From Rhizobium leguminosarum bv. trifolii WSM1325 (GTDB lineage Bacteria > Pseudomonadota > Alphaproteobacteria > Rhizobiales > Rhizobiaceae): a DNA stretch of 64,000 bases. The position numbers and the translations under genes were made by a program. The stretch is taken from assembly GCA_000023185.1 (NCBI GenBank), contig CP001622.1:992001-1056000 (forward strand). The letters run 5' to 3'. The notes beneath the pieces were generated by a model, which worked only from the letters and a program-made list of their open reading frames with translations, was not told the DNA's origin and made no database searches. This document shows positions 54,768 through 64,000 of this stretch, piece after piece. Numbering within the stretch: position 1 is the first letter of the stretch; every line of letters starts with the position of its first letter.

Positions 54768-56351
54768 ATGCTCAAGAATTTCAACGGACGTCCGTCCCTC
54801 GCCACTGTGCTCAAGGCCTCTACCGTTGCCGGTATCGCAGCCGCTGTGCTCGCAACCGGCGTTCCGCTCGAAATCACCCGGTCTTATGCCGAAGCTGTCA
54901 AGGTTCAGGCGCCCGCCGTTCCGAGCTTCGCCAATGTCGTCGACGCCGTTTCGCCGGCCGTCGTTTCCGTCCGGGTCGAAAATCGCGTCAATCCCGTCTC
55001 CGACAACAACAATGACGGCTTCTCCTTCGATTTCAACGGCCGCGGCTTCGACGACCTACCCGACGATCATCCGCTGAAGCGGTTCTTCAAGCAGTTCGGC
55101 CAGGATCCGAATGATCAGCAGGGCCATTCCAGGCGCTTCGGCCAGAACGGCCCGAATGGTCCGGGCGGCAAGGGTCGCCTCCGCCCCGTCGCCCAGGGCT
55201 CCGGCTTCTTCATCTCTGAGGACGGCTACATCGTCACCAACAATCACGTCGTTTCCGATGGTCAGGCCTTCGTCGCCGTCATGAAAGACGGCACCGAACT
55301 CGATGCCAAGCTGATCGGCAAGGATCCGCGCACCGATCTCGCTGTGCTGAAGGTCGACGGCAAGGGCAAGAAGTTCACCTACGTCAACTGGGCCGACGAC
55401 AACAATGTCCGCGTCGGTGACTGGGTCGTTGCCGTCGGCAATCCCTTCGGTCTCGGCGGCACGGTTACAGCCGGCATCGTCTCAGCTCGCGGCCGTGATA
55501 TCGGTTCCGGTCCTTATGACGATTATCTGCAGGTGGATGCCGCCGTGAACCGCGGCAACTCCGGCGGTCCGACCTTCAACCTCAGCGGCGAAGTCGTCGG
55601 CATCAACACCGCGATCTTCTCGCCGTCGGGCGGCAGCGTCGGCATCGCCTTCGCCATTCCCGCCTCGACCGCCAAGGACGTCGTCGCCGATCTGATGAAG
55701 GACGGCCAGGTTTCGCGCGGCTGGCTGGGTGTCCAGATCCAGCCGGTAACCAAGGACATCGCCGAATCCATCGGCCTTTCCGAGCCGAGCGGCGCCCTGG
55801 TCGTTGCCCCGCAGGCCGGGTCGCCGGGTGACAAGGCCGGCATGAAGGCCGGCGACGTCGTCACCGCGCTGAATGGGGAGACGATCAAGGATGCCCGTGA
55901 TCTCAGCCGCCGTATCGGTGCGATGCAGCCGGGCAGCAAGGTTGAGCTTTCGGTCTGGCGCGCCGGCAAGGCCCAGCCTCTCACCGTCGAACTCGGCACG
56001 TTGCCGATCGACCAGAAGGATGCGTCTGCCGATGACAACAGCCAGCCGCAGCAGCCTGAAGCACCGGCTTCCGAGAAGGCGCTTGCCGATCTCGGCCTGA
56101 CGGTCGGCCCGTCTGACGACGGCAAGGGCCTGGCGATAACAGACATCGACCCGAACTCCGATGCCGCCGACAAGGGCATTAAGGAAGGTGAGAAGATCAC
56201 CTCGGTCAACAACCAGGAGGTCTCCAGCGCCGACGACATCGTCAAGGTGCTGAACCAAGCCAAGAAGGACGGGCGCACCCGCGCTCTCTTCCAGATCCAG
56301 TCCAGTGAGGGGAGCCGCTTCGTAGCGCTTCCGATCAACGGCCAGGGCTGA
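54768..56351 (+). CDS. degP: Periplasmic serine protease DegP (HtrA, Do family)
   Basis: Protease/chaperone of 527 residues. The signal peptide spans about 1-42 (STVAGIAAAVLATGV). The trypsin-like domain has the full triad His160 (NNHVV), Asp190 (RTDLAVLK) and Ser265 (RGNSGGPT). Two PDZ domains follow (about 310-400 and 440-520). A Gly/Asn/Asp-rich loop at about 100-130 matches the LA-loop region. It degrades misfolded envelope proteins. GAGAAGG precedes the ATG. A strong hairpin (56367-56396) separates it from the downstream regulator gene. Confidence 0.93.
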   Translation: MLKNFNGRPSLATVLKASTVAGIAAAVLATGVPLEITRSYAEAVKVQAPAVPSFANVVDAVSPAVVSVRVENRVNPVSDNNNDGFSFDFNGRGFDDLPDDHPLKRFFKQFGQDPNDQQGHSRRFGQNGPNGPGGKGRLRPVAQGSGFFISEDGYIVTNNHVVSDGQAFVAVMKDGTELDAKLIGKDPRTDLAVLKVDGKGKKFTYVNWADDNNVRVGDWVVAVGNPFGLGGTVTAGIVSARGRDIGSGPYDDYLQVDAAVNRGNSGGPTFNLSGEVVGINTAIFSPSGGSVGIAFAIPASTAKDVVADLMKDGQVSRGWLGVQIQPVTKDIAESIGLSEPSGALVVAPQAGSPGDKAGMKAGDVVTALNGETIKDARDLSRRIGAMQPGSKVELSVWRAGKAQPLTVELGTLPIDQKDASADDNSQPQQPEAPASEKALADLGLTVGPSDDGKGLAITDIDPNSDAADKGIKEGEKITSVNNQEVSSADDIVKVLNQAKKDGRTRALFQIQSSEGSRFVALPINGQG

Positions 56352-56366
56352 TCTTCAAGAAAACTG

Positions 56367-56405
56367 GAGCCGTGCGGACGAGAGTCCGCGCGGCTCGATT
56401 CTTCT
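56367..56405 (+). terminator. Terminator/attenuator hairpin between degP and regulator gene
   Basis: GAGCCG and GCGGAC (56367-56379) pair with GTCCGC and CGGCTC (56384-56396) around a GAGA tetraloop with one symmetric mismatch, followed by GATTCTTCT. It is very stable but has a poor T run, so some read-through into the two-component genes is likely. Confidence 0.65.
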
Positions 56406-56426
56406 GACCTTTGAAGGATGATCGCG

Positions 56427-57173
56427 ATGAGCGCCGCCCCGCAGGAAGATGCTTTGAGCCTTGCCGAAACGCAGCCGGTGGGTAATGTCGGCCGCATGAA
56501 GATTCTCATCATCGAAGATGATCTCGAAGCCGCGGTCTACCTCACGAAAGCCTTTCGCGAGGCGGGCATCGTCGCCGATCACGCCAGCGACGGCGAGAGC
56601 GGCCTGTTCATGGGGTCGGAAAATACCTACGACGTCATCGTCATCGACCGCATGCTGCCGCGCCGGGACGGGCTCTCGGTCATCAGCGAATTGCGCCGCA
56701 AGGCGATCCATACGCCGGTCCTCATCCTCTCCGCGCTCGGCCAGGTCGATGACCGCGTCACCGGGCTTCGTGCCGGCGGCGACGATTATCTGCCGAAGCC
56801 TTATGCCTTCAGCGAATTGCTGGCGCGCGTCGAGGTGCTCGGCCGCCGCAAGGGCACGCCGGATCAGGACGTCGTTTATCGCGTCGGCGATCTCGAACTC
56901 GACCGGCTCTCCCATGAGGTGCGCCGCGGCGGCAAGGAGATCCCGCTGCAGCCGCGCGAATTCCGCCTGCTCGAATATCTGATGAAGAATGCCGGCCAGG
57001 TGGTGACCCGCACCATGCTGCTCGAAAATGTCTGGGACTATCACTTCGACCCGCAGACCAACGTCATCGACGTCCATGTCTCGCGCCTGCGCTCGAAGAT
57101 CGAGAAGGACTACAGCCAGCCGCTCCTGAAGACCATTCGCGGCGCGGGGTATATGATCAAGGATGAGGGATGA
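56427..57173 (+). CDS. OmpR-type response regulator
   Basis: Regulator of 248 residues. An unusual 23-residue Ala/Glu-rich leader precedes the receiver domain (MKILIIEDDLEAAVYL at about 24), with phospho-acceptor Asp74 (VIVIDRMLPRRDG) and GGDDYLPKPY. The winged-helix domain ends TNVIDVHVSRLRSKIEKDY and RGAGYMIKDEG. GAAGGA 8 nt before the ATG at 56427 favours this start; the ATG at 56496 would give a leaderless regulator. ATGA overlap with the kinase gene. Its place beside degP suggests envelope-stress control (inference). Confidence 0.87.
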   Translation: MSAAPQEDALSLAETQPVGNVGRMKILIIEDDLEAAVYLTKAFREAGIVADHASDGESGLFMGSENTYDVIVIDRMLPRRDGLSVISELRRKAIHTPVLILSALGQVDDRVTGLRAGGDDYLPKPYAFSELLARVEVLGRRKGTPDQDVVYRVGDLELDRLSHEVRRGGKEIPLQPREFRLLEYLMKNAGQVVTRTMLLENVWDYHFDPQTNVIDVHVSRLRSKIEKDYSQPLLKTIRGAGYMIKDEG

Positions 57174-58579
57174 GCCGTTTCAAGGTTCTCTTCAAGTCCA
57201 CCGCAGTCCGCCTTTCGGCACTCTACATCCTGCTTTTCGCCATCTGCGCCGCGACGCTCGTCTTCTATGTGACGGCAATGTCGGAACGGCTGCTGACGGG
57301 CCAGATCCGCGATGCCGTCAGGCAGGAGGTGGAACAGGTGCAACGCGCCTATGACACCGGTGGCATGAACCTTCTCCTGCGCACGATGGAGCGGCGTGCC
57401 CGCCAGCCGGGCGCCAACCTCTACATCATCGCCGGTCCTTCGGGCGATATTCTCGCCGGCAACGTCGCGTCGGTGCAGCCGGGTGTCTTCGAGGAGATCG
57501 GCTGGACCTCCGCGCCATTCGGCTACCAGCGTTATACCGACAGCGGCGTCGAGCGCCGCCACAAGGCGATTGCCAATATCTTCGTGCTCGACAATGGCCT
57601 CAGAATCCTGATCGGCCGCGACCTCGGCGACCCCGAGCGTTTCCGTCTGCTGGTGCGCCAGGCGCTGATGGTGGCCTTGGCGATCATGGGGCTCGGCGCC
57701 ATCATCATCTGGTTCGGCATCGGCCGCAACGCGCTGAAACGCATCGACCGCATGTCGGATGCCAGCAAGAAGATCATGGCCGGCGACCTGTCGCAGCGCC
57801 TGCCGGTGGGCGGATCCGGCGATGAATTCGACCGCTTGTCGATGTCTTTGAATACCATGCTGGAGCGCATCGAGAAGCTGAACGAGGGCCTGCGGCAGGT
57901 CTCCGACAACATCGCCCACGATCTCAAGACGCCGTTGACGCGGTTGCGCAACAAGGCGGCCGATGCGCTTGATATCGCCGATGGCGAGACGCGGCGCACC
58001 GCGCTCGAAGGCATCATTTCCGAATCCGACCAACTGATCCGCACCTTCAACGCGCTGTTGATGATCTCCCGCGTCGAGGCCGGATCGGTCGCCGCCGAGA
58101 TGTCGCCGGTGGAGCTTTCGGCCATCGTCTCCGATAGCGCCGAGCTTTACGAACCGGCGGCGGAGGAGGCGGGGCTTGGCTTGAGCTCCAGCATCGAACC
58201 CGATGTCGAGGTGCAGGGCAATCGCGAGCTGATCGGCCAGGCGATCTTCAACCTGCTCGACAATGCCATCAAATATTCTTCCGATACGGAAGGGGCGGGC
58301 AAGATAACGCTGAAGCTCGCCCGCCGCCCGGATGGCATCTGCCTTTCGGTCGCCGACCACGGGCCGGGCGTTCCGGCCGACAGGCGCGACGACGTGGTGA
58401 AGCGCTTCGTCCGCCTCGATGAAAGCCGGTCGAAGCCTGGAACGGGGCTCGGGCTTTCGCTGGTGGAAGCGGTGATGGAGCTGCACAATGGCCGGTTGGA
58501 ACTCTCCGACACCGATCCCGACAAACCCGAAAAGCGCGGATTGACGGTCAGCATGATCTTCCCCGCCAAGGCTGCCTGA
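57170..58579 (+). CDS. Sensor histidine kinase
   Basis: Kinase of 469 residues. Membrane segments lie at about 14-37 and 165-185, with a periplasmic sensor domain between them (ANLYIIAGPSGDILAGNVAS). A HAMP domain follows, then the DHp helix with NIAHDLKTPLTRLRN (His about 250), and the ATPase domain with QAIFNLLDNAIKYS, DHGPGVP and GTGLGLSLVEAVM. Partner of the overlapping response regulator. Signal unknown. Confidence 0.9.
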   Translation: MSRFKVLFKSTAVRLSALYILLFAICAATLVFYVTAMSERLLTGQIRDAVRQEVEQVQRAYDTGGMNLLLRTMERRARQPGANLYIIAGPSGDILAGNVASVQPGVFEEIGWTSAPFGYQRYTDSGVERRHKAIANIFVLDNGLRILIGRDLGDPERFRLLVRQALMVALAIMGLGAIIIWFGIGRNALKRIDRMSDASKKIMAGDLSQRLPVGGSGDEFDRLSMSLNTMLERIEKLNEGLRQVSDNIAHDLKTPLTRLRNKAADALDIADGETRRTALEGIISESDQLIRTFNALLMISRVEAGSVAAEMSPVELSAIVSDSAELYEPAAEEAGLGLSSSIEPDVEVQGNRELIGQAIFNLLDNAIKYSSDTEGAGKITLKLARRPDGICLSVADHGPGVPADRRDDVVKRFVRLDESRSKPGTGLGLSLVEAVMELHNGRLELSDTDPDKPEKRGLTVSMIFPAKAA

Positions 58580-58685
58580 TTGCCGAGATCGATGATCGGC
58601 TGAATCGCGTATTGGCGGTTTTCCACCAAGACCCTAGTTTAATGCCGATCGAAGGAGGCGTTCCCGAGATTCTGCGTGGTCGTTT

Positions 58686-58798
58686 CCCTCGAGCATGTCG
58701 CGCAAAACTGTGCAGCGGTTTTGCGATAACGGCATGCGTAAAACAAAGGCTGAAAGCGCAAGGAGCGAATCCGAAAGATCGTGATGCGCTTTAGGTGC
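58686..58798 (+). repeat. Rhizobial intergenic repeat, family C copy 2
   Basis: It begins CGAGCATGTCGCGCAAAACTG, then TGCAGCGGTTTTGCGATAAC, GCATGCGTAAAACAAAGGCT, and ends GATCGTGATGCGCTTTAG. The left AGCATG-GCATGC and inner CGCAAAAC/GTTTTGCG pairs make stems. It is homologous to 20812-20900. It lies just before glnE. Confidence 0.85.
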
Positions 58799-58814
58799 TA
58801 AAGCAGGAGAGCGC

Positions 58815-61772
58815 ATGCTGACGAAATCGACGCATGGTCTGAAGGATGTCGCCGAAGGGCTGCTGCGTCCGCTGAACCAGACGGAGTTGAAGCTGGCGCT
58901 GGCCGACCTTCAGGAGGCCGGCGGGAGCGAGCCTTCCGTGGCTGCGATGCTGAAGACGGAAGGGCCGCTTCGCGATTTCATCGCGGCCGTGCTGACGCTG
59001 TCGCCTTATCTGCGCGAAATCGTCAATCTCGATCCCGCCATCCTCGCTGGTGCCATCACCCAACCGCTGGAGCCGCAGATCGAGGCGCTGGTCGCCGAGG
59101 CGCGGCGCTGCTGGCAACCGGACGGCGAGGGGGCAGCGCCCGCGGAATCCGTGGTAATGAGCAGGCTGCGCATCATCAAGCGCAAGGTGGCCTTCCTGGT
59201 CGCGCTCGCCGATCTTGCACGCATCTTCGACGGCCGGGCGACGACGGCCTGGCTGAGCGAGCTTGCCGAAGCTTCGGTTGCCGCCGCGATCGACCATTTG
59301 CTGCTTTCGGCGCATGAGGGCGGAAAGCTGCGGCTGCGGGATGTGGCGGCGCCGAGCGACGGCTCCGGGCTGATCGTGCTCGGCATGGGCAAACTCGGCG
59401 CATCCGAACTCAACTATTCCTCCGATATCGACCTCGTCGTCGTGTTCGACGAACAGGCGGGAATCGTGCCCGACCCGGATGACGCGATCGAGATCTTCCC
59501 CAGGATGATGCGGCGGCTGGTGCGCATCCTGCAGGAGCGGACAGCGGACGGCTACGTCTTCCGCACCGATCTCAGATTGCGCCCTGATCCGGGTTCGACG
59601 CCGCTGGCGATCCCGGTCGATGCGGCGATGATTTATTACGAGGGCAGGGGTCAGAACTGGGAACGGGCGGCTTTCATCAAGGCGCGCGCCGTTGCCGGCG
59701 ACTTGACCGCGGGCAGTGATTTCCTGCGCGGGCTCGCCCCTTTCGTCTTCCGCAAATATCTCGATTACGCGGCGATTGCCGATATCCATTCGATCAAGCG
59801 GCAGATCCACGCGCATAAGGGCCACGGTGCGATCGCCGTCAAAGGCCACAACGTCAAGCTCGGCCGCGGCGGTATTCGCGAGATCGAATTCTTCGTCCAG
59901 ACGCAGCAGCTGATCGCCGGCGGCCGCATGCCGGCCTTGCGTGGCCGGGCGACGGAGGAGACGCTCGGTGAACTCACCAAAGCGAAATGGATCGACGCTG
60001 AAACCCGCGACGAGCTGATCGAGGCCTACTGGTTCCTGCGCGATGTCGAGCATCGCATCCAGATGGTGCGCGACGAGCAAACTCACCTGCTGCCGGAGAC
60101 GGATGCCGATTTGAAGCGCATCGCCTTCATGATGGGCTTTTCCGACACGCCGAGCTTCTCCGAACGGCTGGTCGGCGTGCTGAAGACGGTCGAGCGGCGT
60201 TATGCCCACCTCTTCGAACAGGAGAGCAGGCTTTCCACAGACACCGGAAATCTCGTCTTCACCGGCCAGGGCGACGACCCGGATACGCTGGAGACGCTGA
60301 AGAAACTCGGTTTTACCAGGCCGTCGGATATTTCGCGCATCATCCGCACCTGGCACTATGGCCGCTACCGGGCGACGCAATCGGTCGAGGCGCGTGAAAG
60401 GCTGACGGAGCTGGCGCCTCAGCTCCTGCGGGTCTTCGGCGAAAGCAAGCGCGCCGACGAGGCGCTGTTGCGCTTCGACAGCTTCATCTCGGGCCTTCCC
60501 TCCGGCATCCAGCTGTTCTCGCTGCTCGGCAGCAACCCGGCGCTGCTGTCGCTGATCGTCAACATCATGTCCTCGGCACCCCGGCTTGCCGAGGTGATCG
60601 CCGCCAAGCCGCATGTCTTCGACGGCATGCTCGATCCCGGCCTGATGGCCGAGCTGCCGACGCGCGATTATCTCGGCGAGCGGCTGAAGGGCTCGCTTGC
60701 CCAGGCGCGCCACTATGAAGAGGTGCTCGACCGGCTGCGCATCTTCGCCGCCGAGCAGCGCTTCCTGATCGGCATCCGCCTGCTCACCGGCGCGATCAAC
60801 GGCGTGATGGCTGCACGCGCCTTCACCCATCTCGCCGACCTCATCATTGCGGCGGCACTCGATGCCGTGGTCGGCGAGATGCGGGCAGCACACGGCGACT
60901 ATCCCGGCGGGCGCATCGCGGTCGCCGGCATGGGCAAGCTCGGCAGTTTCGAGCTGACGGCCGGTTCCGACATCGATCTGATCCTGCTCTATGATTATGA
61001 CGATTCGGCTTCCGAATCCGACGGGCCGAAGCCGCTCGACGCGACGCGTTACTTCACCCGCATCACCCAGAGACTGATGGCCGCCTTGTCGGCGCCGACC
61101 GCCGAAGGTGTGCTCTACGAGGTCGACATGCGGCTGCGCCCATCCGGCAACAAGGGGCCCGTCGCCACCCGCATCAATGCCTTCGGCAAGTATCAGCGCG
61201 CTGAGGCATGGACCTGGGAACATATGGCGCTCAGCCGCGCCCGGCTGATCTGCGGCAATGAGAGCCTGATCGCCGAGGCGGAACTGATCGTTCGCGAGGT
61301 GCTGTCGGCCGATCGCGATATTGCTAAGGTGGCGCATGATGTCACCGAGATGCGCGGACTGATCGACAAGGAAAAGCCGCCCTCCGGTCCGTGGGACCTG
61401 AAGCTCATTCCCGGCGGCGTCATCGATCTCGAATTCATCGCCCAGTATCTTGCACTGATCGCACCGACCAAGGGCGTCGGCATTGCCGTCAATGGGGTGA
61501 GCACTGGCGAGGCCCTGAAAGTGCTTGGTGACCGGCTGATGGCAACGTCCGATCTCGACATATGTCTCGAGGCCTTCACGCTTTATACCGGCCTTTCGCA
61601 ACTGATCCGCCTCTGCATTGATGGCCTGTTCGATCCGAAGGAGGCGCCGGCGGGTCTCGTCGAACTCGTCTGCCGCGCTGGCGACTGCCCCGACATCAGG
61701 ACGCTGGAAGCGGAGATGAAGCGGCTTTCGAAAGCGGTTCGGAAAATATTCCTGACTGTCGTGAAAGCCTGA
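58815..61772 (+). CDS. glnE: Bifunctional glutamine synthetase adenylyltransferase/deadenylase
   Basis: Protein of 985 residues that adds AMP to, and removes it from, glutamine synthetase, in response to PII and glutamine. Two nucleotidyltransferase modules are clear: GMGKLGASELNYSSDIDLVV near residue 190 (deadenylylating half) and GMGKLGSFELTAGSDIDLIL near 704 (adenylylating half). Each has its helical PII-uridylyltransferase-like domain. Length matches the family. The ATG at 58815 follows AGGAGAGC. A repeat element occupies the upstream gap. A 1007-codon antisense frame is a shadow. Confidence 0.95.
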   Translation: MLTKSTHGLKDVAEGLLRPLNQTELKLALADLQEAGGSEPSVAAMLKTEGPLRDFIAAVLTLSPYLREIVNLDPAILAGAITQPLEPQIEALVAEARRCWQPDGEGAAPAESVVMSRLRIIKRKVAFLVALADLARIFDGRATTAWLSELAEASVAAAIDHLLLSAHEGGKLRLRDVAAPSDGSGLIVLGMGKLGASELNYSSDIDLVVVFDEQAGIVPDPDDAIEIFPRMMRRLVRILQERTADGYVFRTDLRLRPDPGSTPLAIPVDAAMIYYEGRGQNWERAAFIKARAVAGDLTAGSDFLRGLAPFVFRKYLDYAAIADIHSIKRQIHAHKGHGAIAVKGHNVKLGRGGIREIEFFVQTQQLIAGGRMPALRGRATEETLGELTKAKWIDAETRDELIEAYWFLRDVEHRIQMVRDEQTHLLPETDADLKRIAFMMGFSDTPSFSERLVGVLKTVERRYAHLFEQESRLSTDTGNLVFTGQGDDPDTLETLKKLGFTRPSDISRIIRTWHYGRYRATQSVEARERLTELAPQLLRVFGESKRADEALLRFDSFISGLPSGIQLFSLLGSNPALLSLIVNIMSSAPRLAEVIAAKPHVFDGMLDPGLMAELPTRDYLGERLKGSLAQARHYEEVLDRLRIFAAEQRFLIGIRLLTGAINGVMAARAFTHLADLIIAAALDAVVGEMRAAHGDYPGGRIAVAGMGKLGSFELTAGSDIDLILLYDYDDSASESDGPKPLDATRYFTRITQRLMAALSAPTAEGVLYEVDMRLRPSGNKGPVATRINAFGKYQRAEAWTWEHMALSRARLICGNESLIAEAELIVREVLSADRDIAKVAHDVTEMRGLIDKEKPPSGPWDLKLIPGGVIDLEFIAQYLALIAPTKGVGIAVNGVSTGEALKVLGDRLMATSDLDICLEAFTLYTGLSQLIRLCIDGLFDPKEAPAGLVELVCRAGDCPDIRTLEAEMKRLSKAVRKIFLTVVKA

Positions 61773-61872
61773 TCTCACACCAGATGGAACGACCGTGAGG
61801 ATTATCTCGAGCATCGCCTGTCGGATTCTCGGTTAGCCAGTCGTCTTCAGGGCAAAGCTATGGAGAACACGA

Positions 61873-62523
61873 ATGACGATTACCATTACCGCCTTTGAAC
61901 GGTCGCCCGATCGCGGCAGGGGCCTGGCCCGTGAAATGCGCGTTCGCTGGGCGCTCGAAGAAGTGGGCCAACCTTACGACGTTCGTCTTGTTTCGTTCAA
62001 AGAGATGAAGGAGCCCGCGCATCTGGCGCTGCAGCCATTCGGGCAGATCCCGACCTATGAGGAAGGCGATCTCACTTTGTTCGAGTCCGGCGCCATCGTC
62101 TTCCATATCGGCGAGCGCCATGCGGGCTTGCTGCCGGACGATGTGAATGCCCGGGCGCGCGCGCTCACATGGATGTTTGCCGCGCTCAACACGGTGGAAC
62201 CACCGATCTTCGACCGCGCTCTCGTCATGATCCTCGAGCGCGACAAGCCTTGGTACGATCACCGCCTTTCTGCCCTCGAGGACAGCATCCGCAAACGGCT
62301 GATCGGCCTCTCCCACCGTCTTGGCGATGCCGACTGGCTCGATGGTGCGTTCAGCGCCGGCGACCTGCTGATGGTGTCGGTGCTGCTCAGGTTGAAAGGA
62401 TCTGCCATACTGGAGGAATATTCGAACCTCTCCGCCTATGTCGCCCGGGCCGAGGCGCGGCCGGCATATAAGCGTGCTTTCGCCGCTCAGCTGGCGGTTT
62501 TCACCGCCGCATCGGCCGGCTAA
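61873..62523 (+). CDS. Glutathione S-transferase family protein
   Basis: GST of 216 residues. The thioredoxin-like half has ALEEVGQPYDVRLVSFKEMK, PFGQIPTYEEGDLTLFESGAI; the helical half has DADWLDGAFSAGDLLMVSVLLRL. The stretch SPDRGRGLAREMRVRWALEE places an Arg-Gly-rich turn where catalytic Ser/Tyr/Cys usually sit, so the catalytic residue is not obvious. Substrate unknown. Confidence 0.86.
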   Translation: MTITITAFERSPDRGRGLAREMRVRWALEEVGQPYDVRLVSFKEMKEPAHLALQPFGQIPTYEEGDLTLFESGAIVFHIGERHAGLLPDDVNARARALTWMFAALNTVEPPIFDRALVMILERDKPWYDHRLSALEDSIRKRLIGLSHRLGDADWLDGAFSAGDLLMVSVLLRLKGSAILEEYSNLSAYVARAEARPAYKRAFAAQLAVFTAASAG

Positions 62524-62535
62524 ATGAGGTCGGCT

Positions 62536-64000
<1,465 letters not shown>

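Noticed and set aside
58791..61814. 1007-codon minus-strand open frame
   Set aside because: It is a shadow of glnE; high GC in third positions leaves long antisense frames. glnE has both catalytic modules.

Overview
The window looks like chromosomal DNA of a fast-growing rhizobium, most likely the Rhizobium leguminosarum/etli group. The reasons are a uniformly GC-rich composition, the gene neighbourhood feuN-feuP-feuQ / cycHJKL / degP / two-component pair / glnE / pleC-type kinase (an order I recall from Sinorhizobium meliloti and relatives), exoD, a CIRCE-controlled extra groESL pair, many short rhizobial hypothetical proteins, and several copies of small palindromic intergenic repeats. The species assignment is inference. 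I see no rRNA, tRNA, CRISPR array, transposase or prophage block.

Layout. 0-9.6 kb: sufE, a DUF5330 protein, a membrane histidine kinase overlapping a peptidoglycan-binding protein, a divergent AraC/short-chain dehydrogenase pair, a soluble chemoreceptor, DUF1491 and DUF2336 genes. 9.8-21.7 kb: small proteins, a DUF1254/DUF1214 pair, a class A penicillin-binding protein divergent from a YcgN protein, TerC with a structured leader, exoD, a TetR/dehydrogenase pair, a fatty acid desaturase and four short genes. 21.8-30.1 kb: an MFS exporter divergent from LysR, a VOC protein, then a tightly overlapping five-gene minus-strand operon (three unrecognised small proteins, DUF1488, transglutaminase-like) that diverges from CIRCE-groES-groEL and two small genes.

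30.2-47 kb is metabolic and regulatory: a sugar-oxidation operon (Gfo/Idh/MocA plus two TIM-barrel isomerases) divergent from its LacI-type regulator with a perfect palindrome between them; an HtrA-like protein with all three catalytic residues replaced; a second AraC/dehydrogenase pair paralogous to the one at 4-6 kb; a MocR-type regulator; DUF983; LysR/GST/flavin-binding protein; a DUF1348-TetR operon behind a perfect 16-bp palindrome; a GH19 endolysin-like gene; a Dabb protein and an MFS transporter.

47.3-64 kb is conserved core: FeuN-FeuP-FeuQ, a surface lipoprotein, the cytochrome c maturation operon cycHJKL with ATGA overlaps at every junction, the periplasmic protease DegP, an OmpR-type regulator and kinase, glnE, a GST and the 3' part of a PleC-like kinase that runs off the right edge.

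Most of the window is ordinary. The parts that best repay attention are the five-gene operon beside groESL, the degenerate HtrA protein, the TerC leader, the triple palindromic repeat after the chemoreceptor gene, and the repeat elements that begin at TAG stop codons. Starts were chosen by ribosome-binding sites and family lengths. No similarity search could be run, so family names rest on recognised motifs.
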